Shown: positions 8,038-17,564, counted from the stretch's first letter. The stretch: 64,000 bases of DNA from Arthrobacter sp. SLBN-122 (GCF_006715165.1 NZ_VFMS01000001.1:682001-746000); one strand, 5' to 3'. Notes: generated by a model from the letters alone, not told the origin. Numbers and translations: made by a program.

Positions 8038-8223
8038 GGCGTTCCCTTCAGACTGGGGTACAACTGCTCCAACTCTCACCGACGCTCCTTCGTTCCGCCG
8101 ATGCGTCCGCTGAGAGGGAACTGTGAATGCGCGGCCCCCATCCCCCGGGGCATCCGTATTAGGCTGGATGGCAGTGATCCAGGCCCTGTCCCCGCGCAGG
8201 GCTCCCATCAACAAAGGAGAGTC

Positions 8224-8715
8224 ATGGCAGGCGAGTCAACGTTCGACGTCGTAAGCAAAGTGGACAAGCAGGAAGTGGCCAACGCGCTCAACCAGGCCCA
8301 GAAGGAACTCGCCCAGCGCTACGACTTCAAGGGCGTCGGCGCCGAGGTGGACTTCAGCGGCGAGAAGATCCTCATGAAGGCCAACTCCGAGGAGCGCGTC
8401 CTGGCGGTCCTGGACGTACTGCAGTCCAAACTGATCCGCCGCGGAATTTCGCTGAAGTCCCTGGACGCCGGCGAGCCCTACGCCTCGGGCAAGGAGTTCC
8501 GCCTGGAGGCATCCATTAAGGAAGGCATCGCCCAGGACCTGGCCAAGAAGATCAACAAGCTGATCCGCGACGAGGGCCCCAAGTCCGTGAAGTCCCAAAT
8601 CCAGGGCGATGAACTGCGGGTTTCCTCCAAGTCCCGTGATGACCTGCAGGCTGTGATGGCGCTGCTGAAGGACTTCGACGAGGCCGACCTGCAGTTCGTG
8701 AACTTCCGCAGCTAG
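8224..8715 (+). CDS. YajQ-family nucleotide/RNA-binding protein
   Basis: A 163-residue cytoplasmic protein of the YajQ (UPF0234) family, made of two ferredoxin-like domains. Typical signatures are STFDVVSKVDKQEVANALNQ at the N-terminus, RYDFKG, and FRLEASIKEGIAQDLAKKI with the C-terminal DLQFVNFR. Family members bind c-di-GMP in some Proteobacteria and have been linked to RNA or ribosome contacts; its role in actinobacteria is not settled. The ATG follows AAAGGAGAG at ideal spacing. A strong terminator follows the gene. Confidence 0.92.
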   Translation: MAGESTFDVVSKVDKQEVANALNQAQKELAQRYDFKGVGAEVDFSGEKILMKANSEERVLAVLDVLQSKLIRRGISLKSLDAGEPYASGKEFRLEASIKEGIAQDLAKKINKLIRDEGPKSVKSQIQGDELRVSSKSRDDLQAVMALLKDFDEADLQFVNFRS

Positions 8716-8759
8716 CCCTCCCCGCCGTCATATCCGGCACACCATTCACGCTGCGCTTT

Positions 8760-8794
8760 AAGGCCGGCGCGCCCGAAGCAGGTGCGCCGGCCTT
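8760..8794 (+). terminator. Rho-independent terminator after the YajQ gene
   Basis: AAGGCCGGCGCGCC pairs with GGTGCGCCGGCCTT (one G-T pair) and is followed by TT. It lies about 45 bases after the stop. Confidence 0.85.
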
Positions 8795-8898
8795 TTGCGT
8801 GCCAGGAGGTACTTCACGCGCGCGTGCTGCCAAAGTAACCTGCGCGCAATTACCGCACGTTTAGTTTGCGTAATAGCGCGCGCCGGGTAACCTCTTCC

Positions 8899-8927
8899 TT
8901 AGGCCTGCCTAAGTAAGGCTTACCTGA
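8899..8927. promoter_or_regulatory. Overlapping iron-box dyads (DtxR/IdeR type) upstream of efeU
   Basis: TTAGGC-CT-GCCTAA at 8899-8912 is a perfect dyad. The overlapping 19-mer at 8909-8927 (CTAAGTAAGGCTTACCTGA) matches 14 of 19 positions of the IdeR/DtxR consensus as I know it. Both lie within 45 bases of the efeU start, where a bound repressor would block transcription in iron-replete cells. Confidence 0.8.
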
Positions 8928-8941
8928 GTGAAAGAATATCC

Positions 8942-9802
8942 ATGACTGCCAACTTCCTGATCGGCCTGCGCGAAGGACTCGAAGCCACCCTGGTGATAGT
9001 CCTCCTCATGGCCTACCTGGCCAAGACGGACCGCCGCCACCTCATCCCCCGGCTCTGGGCCGGCGTTGCCGCGGCTGTGGCCGTTTCGGTTGGATTCGGG
9101 GCCCTCCTGACCTTCGGTCCGAAGGGGCTCACCTTTGAGGCGCAGGAGGCGATCGGCGGTGGACTCTCCATCCTCGCCGTCGGCCTGGTGACGTGGATGG
9201 TCTTCTGGATGGCACGCACCGCCCGGACGCTCGGAAGTGACCTGAAATCACGCGTTGACAGGTCCACGGGCGGAGCCGGCTGGGGCCTGGCCGTGGTGGC
9301 CGCCATTGCCGTGGGACGTGAAGGACTTGAAACGGCGCTCTTCCTCTGGGCCGCGGCCAAAGCCACCGGCGAATCCACCCAGCCGCTGGTCGGCGCCCTG
9401 CTGGGCCTGGCAGTTGCCGCCGGCCTCGGTTATCTGCTGCACCGTGGCGTCCTCAAGGTCAACCTCTCCCGGTTCTTCACCTGGACGGGCGCGGCCCTGA
9501 TCGTCATCGCCGGCGGCGTCCTGTCCTACGGCATCCACGACCTCCAGGAGGCCCGCCTCCTTCCGGGGCTGCACTCCCTGGCGTTCGATATCAGCGGCGC
9601 AGTCCCGCCGTCGTCCTGGTACGGCACCCTGCTCAAGGGCACCCTGAATTTCTCCCCGGCCACCACCTGGCTGGAAGCTGCCGCGTGGCTCCTGTACGTG
9701 GTGCCCGTACTGTTCCTCTACCTGTGCATCAACCGCAAAGCCCAGGCCGGCCCCGCCGCTTCCGGCACCAACGCTGCCGTCAAGGCCGCAGCAGCCGTCT
9801 GA
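8942..9802 (+). CDS. efeU: Ferrous iron permease EfeU (FTR1 family)
   Basis: Membrane permease of the EfeUOB iron uptake system. It has about seven hydrophobic segments. The two iron-site motifs REGLEA (residues 10-15) and REGLET (126-131) are both intact, which separates a working EfeU from truncated ones. The 286-residue length is normal. It is the first gene of an efeU-efeO-efeB operon and is preceded by a strong iron box, so expression should rise in iron starvation. It starts at ATG 8942, the only start that keeps the first REGLEA helix complete. Confidence 0.95.
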   Translation: MTANFLIGLREGLEATLVIVLLMAYLAKTDRRHLIPRLWAGVAAAVAVSVGFGALLTFGPKGLTFEAQEAIGGGLSILAVGLVTWMVFWMARTARTLGSDLKSRVDRSTGGAGWGLAVVAAIAVGREGLETALFLWAAAKATGESTQPLVGALLGLAVAAGLGYLLHRGVLKVNLSRFFTWTGAALIVIAGGVLSYGIHDLQEARLLPGLHSLAFDISGAVPPSSWYGTLLKGTLNFSPATTWLEAAAWLLYVVPVLFLYLCINRKAQAGPAASGTNAAVKAAAAV

Positions 9803-9839
9803 CCCTTCATCCCCGCCCCCGCACTCAAAGGACTTCCCC

Positions 9840-11036
9840 ATGCCCGGCTTTTCCCTGCCCCAGAATCCCCGCCACGCTTTCCGGAACAGGCCCGCAGGCC
9901 TCGCTGCCGCCGTCGTGGCCGTCCCGTTGCTCCTAACCGGCTGCACGGACAACACCAAGGCGGCAGACCCCTCGGGCGGCGCCATCGAGGTGGTCAGCTC
10001 CAACACCGAGTGCAAGGTGTCCACCGGCCGCGTGCCCAGCGGCAACCTCAACTTCTCGGTAAAGAATGAAGGCACCGAAGTCACCGAGTTCTACCTCCTG
10101 GCCTCGGACGGCCTGCGCATCCTGGGCGAGGTGGAGAACGTCGGCCCGGGCCTGACCCGCAACCTGGTGGTCACCGCCCCGGCCGGCACCTACACCACGG
10201 CGTGCAAGCCCGGCATGGAGGGCGACGGCATCAGGGGCGCCCTGGAGGTCACCCAGTCCGGAAACCAGCCCACGGCGGACGCGGACTTCCAGCACCTCCT
10301 GGACACTGCCACCGCACAGTACTCGTCCTATGTAAAGGACCAGAGCGAACAGCTGCTCACCGGCACAGAACAGTTTGCCGCGGCTTTCGCAGCGGGCAAC
10401 ACCGCGCAGGCCCGTGACCTGTATGCCGCGACGCGCCAGCACTGGGAACGGATTGAACCCGTGGCGGAGTCCTTCGGGGACCTCGACCCCCAGCTCGACG
10501 CCCGCGAGGCCGACCTTGAACCGGGCCAGGAGTGGACCGGCTGGCACCGCGCCGAAAAGGACCTCTTCCCGCCGGCGGAGTACACCGCAATGACTGCGGC
10601 CGAACGGTCCGCCATCGCCGACCGCATGGTGGCCGATACCAAGGACCTGGTGGAGCGCACCAAGACCCTGGACTTCACGGCGGATGCGCTGGGCAACGGC
10701 GCCAAGGAACTGCTGGATGAGGTAGCCACCGGAAAGGTGACCGGGGAAGAAGAAATTTGGTCGCACACCGACCTCTGGGACTTCCAGGCGAACGTGGACG
10801 GCGCCCGCATCGCCTTTGAGAACCTCAAGCCCGCCCTCCAGCAGAAGGACGCAGCCCTGGCCGCCTCCCTGGATGAGAAGTTCGCTGCCCTGCAGGCCGA
10901 ACTTGCCACCCATGCCCAAGGCTCCGGTTTCACCTCCTATGACAAGCTGGCCCCCGAACAGGTCCAGCGGCTCGCCTCACTGGTGGACGCGCTCGGGGAA
11001 CCGTTGTCCCGGCTGACAGCGGCCGTGGTCCTGTGA
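9840..11036 (+). CDS. efeO: Iron uptake lipoprotein EfeO
   Basis: Extracytoplasmic iron-binding component of EfeUOB. The N-terminus ends in LLLTGC, a clear lipobox, so the protein is probably a membrane-anchored lipoprotein. A cupredoxin-like domain (about residues 40-140, with Cys and YTTACKPGMEG) is followed by the M75 domain, where HWERIEP and WTGWHRAEKDLF carry the conserved HxxE-type residues. Both EfeO domains are present, so it is the long form. It follows efeU by 37 bases and overlaps efeB by four (GTGA). Confidence 0.94.
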   Translation: MPGFSLPQNPRHAFRNRPAGLAAAVVAVPLLLTGCTDNTKAADPSGGAIEVVSSNTECKVSTGRVPSGNLNFSVKNEGTEVTEFYLLASDGLRILGEVENVGPGLTRNLVVTAPAGTYTTACKPGMEGDGIRGALEVTQSGNQPTADADFQHLLDTATAQYSSYVKDQSEQLLTGTEQFAAAFAAGNTAQARDLYAATRQHWERIEPVAESFGDLDPQLDAREADLEPGQEWTGWHRAEKDLFPPAEYTAMTAAERSAIADRMVADTKDLVERTKTLDFTADALGNGAKELLDEVATGKVTGEEEIWSHTDLWDFQANVDGARIAFENLKPALQQKDAALAASLDEKFAALQAELATHAQGSGFTSYDKLAPEQVQRLASLVDALGEPLSRLTAAVVL

Positions 11037-12409
11037 CCGGGTGCCCGTTTGGCGGCCGGCCGCCGGAGGCCTCCGGGCCGGACGGATCCGCCGTTTCCGC
11101 TGACCCGCCGCGTGATGGCAGGGACAGGGAACAGCCGACGGCGGGAACGCGCCTAAGCAGGCGCGGCCTGTTTGGCATCGCCGGGCTGGGCGGTGCAGCC
11201 GCCGGCCTGGCCGCCGGCTTCCTCGGTCACGACGCCGTAGCCGCCTCCGCCGCGCCGCCGGCTGCAGACAGCCTGGTGGTCCCCTTCCACGGCGACCATC
11301 AGGCGGGCATCACCACCGCCGCCCAGGACCGGCTGCACATGGCAGCGTTCGACGTCACCACCACCAAGCGGGATGAACTGATCCAGCTGCTCAAGGACTG
11401 GACCGAGGCTGCGGAGGCCCTGACGCAGGGCCGTCCGGCCGGGGCAACAGGTGCCGTGGACGGACCGTACGGTGCCCCGCCCCAGGACACCGGCGAAGCA
11501 CTGGACCTGAACGCCGGAAAGTTGACCCTGACCTTCGGATTCGGGGCGGGCCTGTTCGAAAAGGACGGTGGGGCCCGTTTCGGCCTGGACGGCCGCCGGC
11601 CCGAGGCCCTGATCGACCTGCCGCATTTTCCCGGCGATGACCTGGACCCCGGGCGCAGCGGCGGTGACCTGGTGGTCCAGGCCTGCGCGGATGATCCGCA
11701 GGTGGCGGTGCACGCCATCCGGAACCTGGCAAGGATCGGATTCGGGAAGGTCCGGGTCCGCTGGTCCCAGCTGGGATTCGGCCGGACATCATCCACGTCC
11801 CGCGCACAGCAGACCCCGCGGAACCTGTTCGGGTTCAAGGACGGCACCAACAACCTCAAGGTCGAGGATGAGCAGTTGCTGGACCAGCACGTGTGGGCCC
11901 GGGCCGCGCGGCCCCAGGATGCCTGGATGGCCGGCGGCAGCTACCTGGTGGCCCGCCGGATCCGGATGCACATCGAAATCTGGGACCGCACGTCACTGGG
12001 CGAGCAGGAGGCCCTGGTCGGCAGGACCAAGGGCACGGGTGCGCCGCTGTCCGGCGGCGAGGAGTTCACCAACCCGGACTTCGACCGGCAGGGCAAGGGC
12101 GGCAAACCCCTCATTCCGTTGGATTCGCATGTCCGGATGGCCCACCCCAGCCACAACAACGGTGTGCAGATGCTGCGCCGGGGCTACAACTACACGGACG
12201 GTTCCGACGGCGTTGGCCATCTCGACGCCGGGCTGTTCTTCATCGCTTTCGTCACCGATCCCCGGACGCACTACGTCCCCATGCAGATGGCCATGGCGAA
12301 AGGCGACACGCTGGCCGTCGAGTACCTGAAGCACACGGGCTCGGGACTCTTCGCCGTCCCCGGCGGCGTGAAGCCGGGCGGCTACATCGGCGAAGGACTC
12401 TTCACCTAG
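11033..12409 (+). CDS. efeB: Dyp-type heme peroxidase EfeB
   Basis: Heme peroxidase exported in folded form and proposed to oxidise ferrous iron or take iron from heme for EfeUOB. The Tat signal contains SRRGLF (Ser42-Arg43-Arg44) before a hydrophobic stretch rich in Gly and Ala. The Dyp signature GFKDGTNN starts at residue 267, with Asp270 the catalytic acid. The later region LRRGYNYTDG and the proximal His region are kept. The GTG start overlaps the efeO stop (GTGA), so the two are coupled. Length 458 residues, normal for the family with its signal. Confidence 0.94.
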   Translation: MTGCPFGGRPPEASGPDGSAVSADPPRDGRDREQPTAGTRLSRRGLFGIAGLGGAAAGLAAGFLGHDAVAASAAPPAADSLVVPFHGDHQAGITTAAQDRLHMAAFDVTTTKRDELIQLLKDWTEAAEALTQGRPAGATGAVDGPYGAPPQDTGEALDLNAGKLTLTFGFGAGLFEKDGGARFGLDGRRPEALIDLPHFPGDDLDPGRSGGDLVVQACADDPQVAVHAIRNLARIGFGKVRVRWSQLGFGRTSSTSRAQQTPRNLFGFKDGTNNLKVEDEQLLDQHVWARAARPQDAWMAGGSYLVARRIRMHIEIWDRTSLGEQEALVGRTKGTGAPLSGGEEFTNPDFDRQGKGGKPLIPLDSHVRMAHPSHNNGVQMLRRGYNYTDGSDGVGHLDAGLFFIAFVTDPRTHYVPMQMAMAKGDTLAVEYLKHTGSGLFAVPGGVKPGGYIGEGLFT

Positions 12410-12426
12410 AAGTGTGCCCTGGATAG

Positions 12427-13293
12427 CTAGGGCTGCCGGCCCGCCATCCGCTCCAGGCGGGCGATCCGGTCCCGCATGGGCGGGTGCGTGGCGAACAGTT
12501 TGTTCATGGCACCGCCGCGGAACGGGTTGGCGATCATCAGGTGTGAGGCGTTGACCAGCCGCTGGTCGTGCGGCAGCGGCGCGATGGTGACGCCGCGCTC
12601 GATCTTGGCCAGGGCTGAGGCGAGCGCCAGCGGATCGCCGGTGAGCTGCGAACCGTCCTCGTCGGCGTCGTACTCCCTGGTGCGGGAGATGGCCATCTGG
12701 ATCAGCGACGCCGCGAACGGCGCCAGCAGGGCCATGGCGATCATGGCCAGGGGGTTGGCGTTGCGCCGGTCACCGCCACCGAAGAACAGCAGCATCTGCC
12801 CCACCGAGGTGATGACACCGGCGACGGCGGCGGCCACGGATGAGGTGAGGATGTCCCGGTTGTAGACGTGCATCAGTTCGTGCCCCAGGACGCCGCGGAG
12901 CTCGCGGGCGTCCAGGAGCTGCAGGATGCCCTCGGTGCAGCAGACGGCGGCATTCTGGGGGTTGCGGCCGGTGGCGAACGCATTGGGGTTCATGGTGGGC
13001 GAAACATAGATGCGCGGCATGGGCTGATTGGCGCGCATGGAAAGCTCACGGACGATCTGGTAAAGCTGCGGTGCCTGCGCTTCGGATACCGGGAACGCCT
13101 GCATGGACCGGATGGCAATCTTGTCGCTGTTCCAGTAGCCGTAGAACGTGGTGCCGACGCCGATCAGGGCCATGATCCAGATAGGGGCCGAGCTGCGCGT
13201 CCCCACCCCGATGAGCCCGCCCAGGCCCAGGAGCACCGCCCACAGCACCCCGAAAAGCGCCGCGGTCTTCAGGCCGTTGTGATGGTTGTGCAC
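12427..13293 (-). CDS. htpX: M48 membrane metalloprotease HtpX
   Basis: Zinc-dependent membrane protease for quality control of membrane proteins. The motif HELMH at residues 138-142 gives the zinc ligands His138 and His142 with catalytic Glu139; the third ligand region is REYDADEDG. Two N-terminal and two central hydrophobic segments fit HtpX topology. The GTG start at 13293 has AAGGAGG upstream; the longer frame to its left has no homology. The length of 288 residues is typical. It lies 28 bases behind the MFS transporter gene on the same strand, and converges with efeB without a clear terminator between them. Confidence 0.93.
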   Translation of the reverse strand: MHNHHNGLKTAALFGVLWAVLLGLGGLIGVGTRSSAPIWIMALIGVGTTFYGYWNSDKIAIRSMQAFPVSEAQAPQLYQIVRELSMRANQPMPRIYVSPTMNPNAFATGRNPQNAAVCCTEGILQLLDARELRGVLGHELMHVYNRDILTSSVAAAVAGVITSVGQMLLFFGGGDRRNANPLAMIAMALLAPFAASLIQMAISRTREYDADEDGSQLTGDPLALASALAKIERGVTIAPLPHDQRLVNASHLMIANPFRGGAMNKLFATHPPMRDRIARLERMAGRQP

Positions 13294-13321
13294 GTTTCCT
13301 CCTTGCTTAAGGAACGGCTTG

Positions 13322-14593
13322 CTAGGGCACCGGGTTCCGGGCATCATACTGCCGGAAGCCGGGCTGGAGTTTCGCCGCGAGCCATGCCCCCGCGATGCAG
13401 AGCACTCCACCCATCAGCAGGACCCAGCCCTCATTCAGGATCCTGGTGGCGCCGCCGGCCAGCAGGTCCCCGATCCGGGGTCCGCCGGCCACCACCACAA
13501 TGAAGACGCCCTGCAGCCGTCCGCGCAGGTGGTCGGGGGCCGCAGCCTGCAGGATGGTGTTGCGGAAGACGCTGCTGATGGAGTCGGCGATGCCGGCCAG
13601 GCCACAGCAGACGGCAGCGGGCAGGAGCCACAGGGTCACTGCGCCGCCCGGCGCGGGGCCGGCCAGCAGCACCACCAGGCCGAACGCCCCGATGGAGGCG
13701 CCCCAGCCCATCACGGAGACGACGACCGCGGTGCCCTGCCGGCGCACGCTGCCCAGCGGCCCGGAGAACAGGCCGGCCAGGAAGGCCCCGACGGCGGTGC
13801 AGGCCAGCAGGATGCCCACGGTTGCCTCGCCACCGCCGATCATGAGGGCCGTGACGGCTGGCAGCAGCGCCCGCGGCTGGGCGAGGATCATGGCCACGAG
13901 GTCGATGATGAAGGTCATGCGCAGGTTGGGCCGCGTGCCGAGGAACCGGAACCCCTCGATGACGGAGCGGATCCCCGCCTTGCTGTGGCCCCCCGTGGGT
14001 GCCATGGGTGGCAGCCGGTAGACCGCCCACAGGACAAAGGCAAAGCTCACGAAGTCGATGGTGTAGGTCCAGCCGAATCCGAGCCACGCCACCAGCAGGC
14101 CGGCCAGCAGCGGCCCCGCGGTCATGGCAAGGCCCATGGACAGCATGCTCAGCGCATTGGCGGCCGCCAGGAGTTCCTTGCGGATGAGCATGGGGATGAT
14201 GGCGCTGCGGGCCGGCTGGTTAATGGCCTGGGCCCCGCTTTGCAGCGCCACCAGCAGGTACAGCACCCACACGTTGCCCAGCTGCACCCAGGCCTGCAGC
14301 GCGATCAGGCCGGTGGTCAGCCACAGCACGGTGGTGGCCAGCAGGGCAATCCGCCTCCGGTCATGGGCATCCGCGATGGAGCCCCCCATCAGTCCACCGA
14401 CAACCAGGGGAACCAGCGCAAAGATGCCCAGCAGGCCCACATAGAAGCTGTCCTGCGTCAGGCGGTATACCTCGAGGCTTACGGCCACCAGGGTGAGTTG
14501 GCTGCCGACGGCGGACACTGCCGATCCGAGCCACAGCCGGCGGAAGGCGGGGCTTTCCCTGAGCGGCGTGACATCGGCAAGTAATTTCCCCAC
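13322..14593 (-). CDS. MFS transporter (EntS-like exporter family)
   Basis: A 423-residue major facilitator with about 12 membrane segments. The loop [12 protein letters not shown] between segments 2 and 3 is the MFS signature. The overall pattern ([20 protein letters not shown] at the N-terminus) is that of the MFS_3/EntS group, which includes siderophore and drug exporters. It sits between efeUOB/htpX and furA-katA, so a link to iron is possible but not shown. The GTG start lacks a strong ribosome binding site. Substrate unknown. Confidence 0.8.
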   Translation of the reverse strand: MGKLLADVTPLRESPAFRRLWLGSAVSAVGSQLTLVAVSLEVYRLTQDSFYVGLLGIFALVPLVVGGLMGGSIADAHDRRRIALLATTVLWLTTGLIALQAWVQLGNVWVLYLLVALQSGAQAINQPARSAIIPMLIRKELLAAANALSMLSMGLAMTAGPLLAGLLVAWLGFGWTYTIDFVSFAFVLWAVYRLPPMAPTGGHSKAGIRSVIEGFRFLGTRPNLRMTFIIDLVAMILAQPRALLPAVTALMIGGGEATVGILLACTAVGAFLAGLFSGPLGSVRRQGTAVVVSVMGWGASIGAFGLVVLLAGPAPGGAVTLWLLPAAVCCGLAGIADSISSVFRNTILQAAAPDHLRGRLQGVFIVVVAGGPRIGDLLAGGATRILNEGWVLLMGGVLCIAGAWLAAKLQPGFRQYDARNPVP

Positions 14594-14633
14594 CCCGTAA
14601 CAGTAGTGGGCGACACGATCAGGTTAACCGCGC

Positions 14634-14658
14634 CTTATTGTGAGTTGCTCAAAATAAG
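14634..14658. promoter_or_regulatory. Candidate FurA operator upstream of furA-katA
   Basis: CTTATT at 14634-14639 and AATAAG at 14653-14658 form a dyad with a 13-base AT-containing centre, an AT-rich island in GC-rich DNA, 16 bases before the furA ATG. Fur and PerR-type boxes of furA-katA pairs lie in this position in related bacteria. Confidence 0.6.
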
Positions 14659-14673
14659 TGTTTCAATGGAGCC

Positions 14674-15159
14674 ATGACAGAGCACTTTGACGGCCAGGAC
14701 GCATGGGCTGCAGCCCTGCGCGCCCACGGACGCAGGGTGACCAAGCAGCGGCTGGCTGTTCTGGCCGCCGTCGAACGCCACCCGCATTCCCCTGCCGAAA
14801 GCATCCTTGCCGCCGCCCGGGCCGAACTGCCGGAACTGACGGCCCAGTCCGTCTACGTTGTCCTCGGCGACCTGACGGACCTGCACATGCTGCGCCGCTT
14901 CGAGCCGCCGCACTCCCCCGCCCTGTATGAAACACGCGTGGGCGACAACCACCACCACGCCATCTGCATCAGCTGCGGCCGCGTGGAGGACGTGGACTGC
15001 GCCGTCGGCCATGCCCCCTGCCTCACGCCCCACTGGAACCCGGACGCCAAGCCCATGACCATCCAGATTGCGGATGTCATGTACCAGGGCATCTGCCAGG
15101 AGTGCCAGCAGGCCCAGCAACTTCCTTCCCACAGTCCCTCGCAAGAAAAAGAGAAATAG
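14674..15159 (+). CDS. furA: Fur-family peroxide/iron regulator (FurA)
   Basis: A 161-residue metal-dependent repressor. The N-terminal winged helix covers residues 1-85 (RRVTKQRLAVLAAVERHPHS, SVYVVLGDL). The dimerisation domain has the HHHAIC motif and two CxxC pairs (CISC, CQEC), the structural zinc site. It lies directly upstream of the catalase gene with 7 bases between them, the conserved furA-kat arrangement in which FurA represses both genes and is inactivated by peroxide. The regulator probably binds its own promoter dyad. Confidence 0.88.
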   Translation: MTEHFDGQDAWAAALRAHGRRVTKQRLAVLAAVERHPHSPAESILAAARAELPELTAQSVYVVLGDLTDLHMLRRFEPPHSPALYETRVGDNHHHAICISCGRVEDVDCAVGHAPCLTPHWNPDAKPMTIQIADVMYQGICQECQQAQQLPSHSPSQEKEK

Positions 15160-15166
15160 GAGAACA

Positions 15167-16663
15167 ATGACTGCCGTTTCCACAACCCAGTCAGGTGCGC
15201 CGGTTACGTCCGACGCTCACTCGAAGTCAGTTGGTGCCGATGGTGCCATCATCCTGACCGACCACTACCTCATTGAGAAGCTCGCCCAGTTCAACCGCGA
15301 GCGGGTTCCGGAGCGCGTAGTGCACGCCAAGGGCGGCGGTGCATTCGGCACGTTCAAGACCACCGAGGACATCTCCAAGTACACCAAGGCCGCGTTCCTG
15401 CAGCCAGGCGTCGAAACCGACATGCTGATCCGCTTCTCCTCGGTCGCCGGCGAGAACGGCTCCCCGGACACCTGGCGCGATCCCCGCGGTTTCGCCGTGA
15501 AGTTCTACACCACCGAGGGCAACTACGACCTCGTGGGCAACAACACCCCCGTCTTCTTCATCCGCGACGGCATCAAGTTCCCGGACTTCATCCACTCCCA
15601 GAAGCGCCTGCCGGGCACCCACCTGCGCGACGCCGACATGCAGTGGGACTTCTGGACCCTGTCCCCCGAGTCCGCCCACCAGGTCACCTGGCTCATGGGT
15701 GACCGCGGCCTGCCCGCCTCCTGGCGCGAGATGCAGGGCTACGGCTCGCACACCTACCAGTGGATCAACGCCGAGGGCGAGCGGTTCTGGGTGAAGTACC
15801 ACTTCAAGTCCAACCAGGGCGTGAACTCCATGAGCTCCGAGCAGGCGGAACAGCTTGCCGGTTCAGACGCGGACTTCTACATCCGCGACCTGTCCGAGAA
15901 CATCGAAGCCGGCAACTTCCCGTCCTGGGACCTGCACGTGCAGGTCATGCCGTACGAGGACGCCAAGACCTACCGCTTCAACCCGTTCGACCTGACCAAG
16001 GTCTGGCCGCACTCGGACTACCCGCTGATCAAGGTGGGCACGATGGAGCTGAACAAGAACCCGGAGAACTACTTCGCTCAGATCGAGCAGGCCACCTTCG
16101 CGCCGTCGAACTTCGTGCCCGGCATCGCCGCCTCCCCGGACAAGATGCTGCAGGCCCGCATCTTCTCCTACGCGGACGCGCACCGCTACCGCGTGGGCAC
16201 CAACCACGCCCAGATCCCGGTGAACCAGCCCAGGAATCAGGTCAACAACTACAGCCAGGACGGCCAGGGACGTTTCCTCTTCAACGCCCCCTCGGTTCCG
16301 GTCTACGCCCCCAACACCTTTGGCGGCCCGGCTGCACTTGAGCCGCAGAACCCGGCCGGCGGCTGGGAGAACGACGGCGAGCTCACCCTCGCCGCGCACT
16401 CCCTCCACGCCGAGGACGGCGACTTCGTCCAGGCCGGCGCGCTGTACCGCGAGGTCTACAACGAAGGTGAAAAGGCCCGCTTCCTGGAGACGATCACCGG
16501 CGCCGTGGGCGGCGTGAAGCGCTCCGACATCAAGGAACGTGCCATCCAGTACTGGACCAACGTCGACGCCGAACTGGGCGCCAAGCTGCGCGCCAACCTC
16601 GGTGCCGGTGCAGCCCCGTCGGCACCCACCTCGGATGCAGAGTCCGCCAACAAGATCGGCTGA
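15167..16663 (+). CDS. katA: Monofunctional heme catalase
   Basis: Breaks down hydrogen peroxide. The 498-residue length fits a small-subunit (clade 3-like) catalase. The distal His is in VVHAKGGGAFG (His53), and the proximal heme Tyr is in RIFSYADAHRYR (Tyr335). RFSSVAGENGSPDTWRDPRG and NNTPVFFIRDGIKFPDFIHS are the standard core motifs. The ATG at 15167 follows ATAGGAGAACA. It is the second gene of furA-katA and is followed by a very strong terminator. No signal peptide, so the enzyme is cytoplasmic. Confidence 0.96.
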   Translation: MTAVSTTQSGAPVTSDAHSKSVGADGAIILTDHYLIEKLAQFNRERVPERVVHAKGGGAFGTFKTTEDISKYTKAAFLQPGVETDMLIRFSSVAGENGSPDTWRDPRGFAVKFYTTEGNYDLVGNNTPVFFIRDGIKFPDFIHSQKRLPGTHLRDADMQWDFWTLSPESAHQVTWLMGDRGLPASWREMQGYGSHTYQWINAEGERFWVKYHFKSNQGVNSMSSEQAEQLAGSDADFYIRDLSENIEAGNFPSWDLHVQVMPYEDAKTYRFNPFDLTKVWPHSDYPLIKVGTMELNKNPENYFAQIEQATFAPSNFVPGIAASPDKMLQARIFSYADAHRYRVGTNHAQIPVNQPRNQVNNYSQDGQGRFLFNAPSVPVYAPNTFGGPAALEPQNPAGGWENDGELTLAAHSLHAEDGDFVQAGALYREVYNEGEKARFLETITGAVGGVKRSDIKERAIQYWTNVDAELGAKLRANLGAGAAPSAPTSDAESANKIG

Positions 16664-16680
16664 CCCTGCCGGTTGAACTG

Positions 16681-16720
16681 AAAGACCACCCCGCCACGGA
16701 TTCGTGGCGGGGTGGTCTTT
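16681..16720 (+). terminator. Terminator after katA
   Basis: AAAGACCACCCCGCCACG pairs with CGTGGCGGGGTGGTCTTT around GATT, a perfect stem of 18 bp followed by T residues. Confidence 0.93.
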
Positions 16721-16732
16721 TCGGTCCCGGCA

Positions 16733-16764
16733 CTTTTGCACATAACGTCTTTTTGCACATACGG
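16733..16764. repeat. Short direct repeat upstream of the DUF2461 gene
   Basis: CTTTTGCACATAACG and CTTTTTGCACATACGG lie head to tail about 17 bases apart, 47 bases before the next start codon. Possibly a pair of regulator sites; nothing else supports this. Confidence 0.4.
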
Positions 16765-16810
16765 CCCAGGACCCCTGTCCCGCTCCCGGCACCCGTCCTA
16801 GGCTCCGTTC

Positions 16811-17446
16811 ATGGACACATTTTCAGGCATTCCCCCGGAGGCCTTCCGGTTCTATGAGGAACTGGAGGACAACAACAACCGCGAGTGGTGGCTTGCGCAC
16901 AAGGACACCTACCACAGGGCCGTGAGGGAACCTATCGCCGGGCTCCTCGGGCAGCTTGAGCCCGAGTTTGGCCCTGCCAGGCTGTTCCGCCCCTACCGTG
17001 ACGTGCGGTTCTCGCAGGACAAGTCACCCTACAAAACGGCACAGGGCGCGTTCGCCACCCGGCAGGAAGGCGTGGGCTACTACCTGCAGGTCGGTGCGGA
17101 CGGGCTGTTAGTAGGAGGCGGTTACCGTTCCCATACGCCGGCTCAACTGGCCAGGTTCCGGGCCGCGGCCGATGCCTCCGGAAGCGGCGCCGCACTGCAG
17201 GAGATCGTGGATGCTATTGCGGCGGCCGGGTTCAGTATTGACGGGGAGAAACTCAAGACCGTTCCCCGCGGTTTCGGCAGGGACCATCCACGGGCGGAAC
17301 TCCTCAAGTACAAGACCCTGTACAGCGGGTGCCACCTGGGCCGGGCGGAGTGGATTTCCACGGAAGCAGCCGCGGAGGAAATCGCAGGCAGGTGGCGGCA
17401 GCTCCGTCCGCTCATTGAATGGGTGGGCCGGTTTGCGGCACCCTGA
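16811..17446 (+). CDS. DUF2461 family protein
   Basis: A 211-residue protein with the DUF2461 (TIGR02453) pattern: FRFYEELEDNNNREWWLAHK near the N-terminus, FRPYRDVRFSQDKSPYKT, YYLQVGADGLLVGGGY, and PRGFGRDHPRAELLKYKTLY. The family is widespread in bacteria and has no established function. The domain covers the full protein. It stands alone between two terminators. Confidence 0.85.
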   Translation: MDTFSGIPPEAFRFYEELEDNNNREWWLAHKDTYHRAVREPIAGLLGQLEPEFGPARLFRPYRDVRFSQDKSPYKTAQGAFATRQEGVGYYLQVGADGLLVGGGYRSHTPAQLARFRAAADASGSGAALQEIVDAIAAAGFSIDGEKLKTVPRGFGRDHPRAELLKYKTLYSGCHLGRAEWISTEAAAEEIAGRWRQLRPLIEWVGRFAAP

Positions 17447-17510
17447 ACCACCGGGATGCAGAGCCGCTGAAAGCAGGGACCGCAGAAACCCACGTTGCTT
17501 TTAGACGCGG

Positions 17511-17540
17511 CTGCCCGCCCGGCAGAGGCCGGGCGGGCAG
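17511..17540. terminator. Hairpin terminator
   Basis: CTGCCCGCCCGGC pairs perfectly with GCCGGGCGGGCAG around AGAG. It lies between the convergent DUF2461 gene and the APC permease. Confidence 0.85.
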
Positions 17541-17564
17541 TTCAACAGCGGGAGTGGCGGGCCG

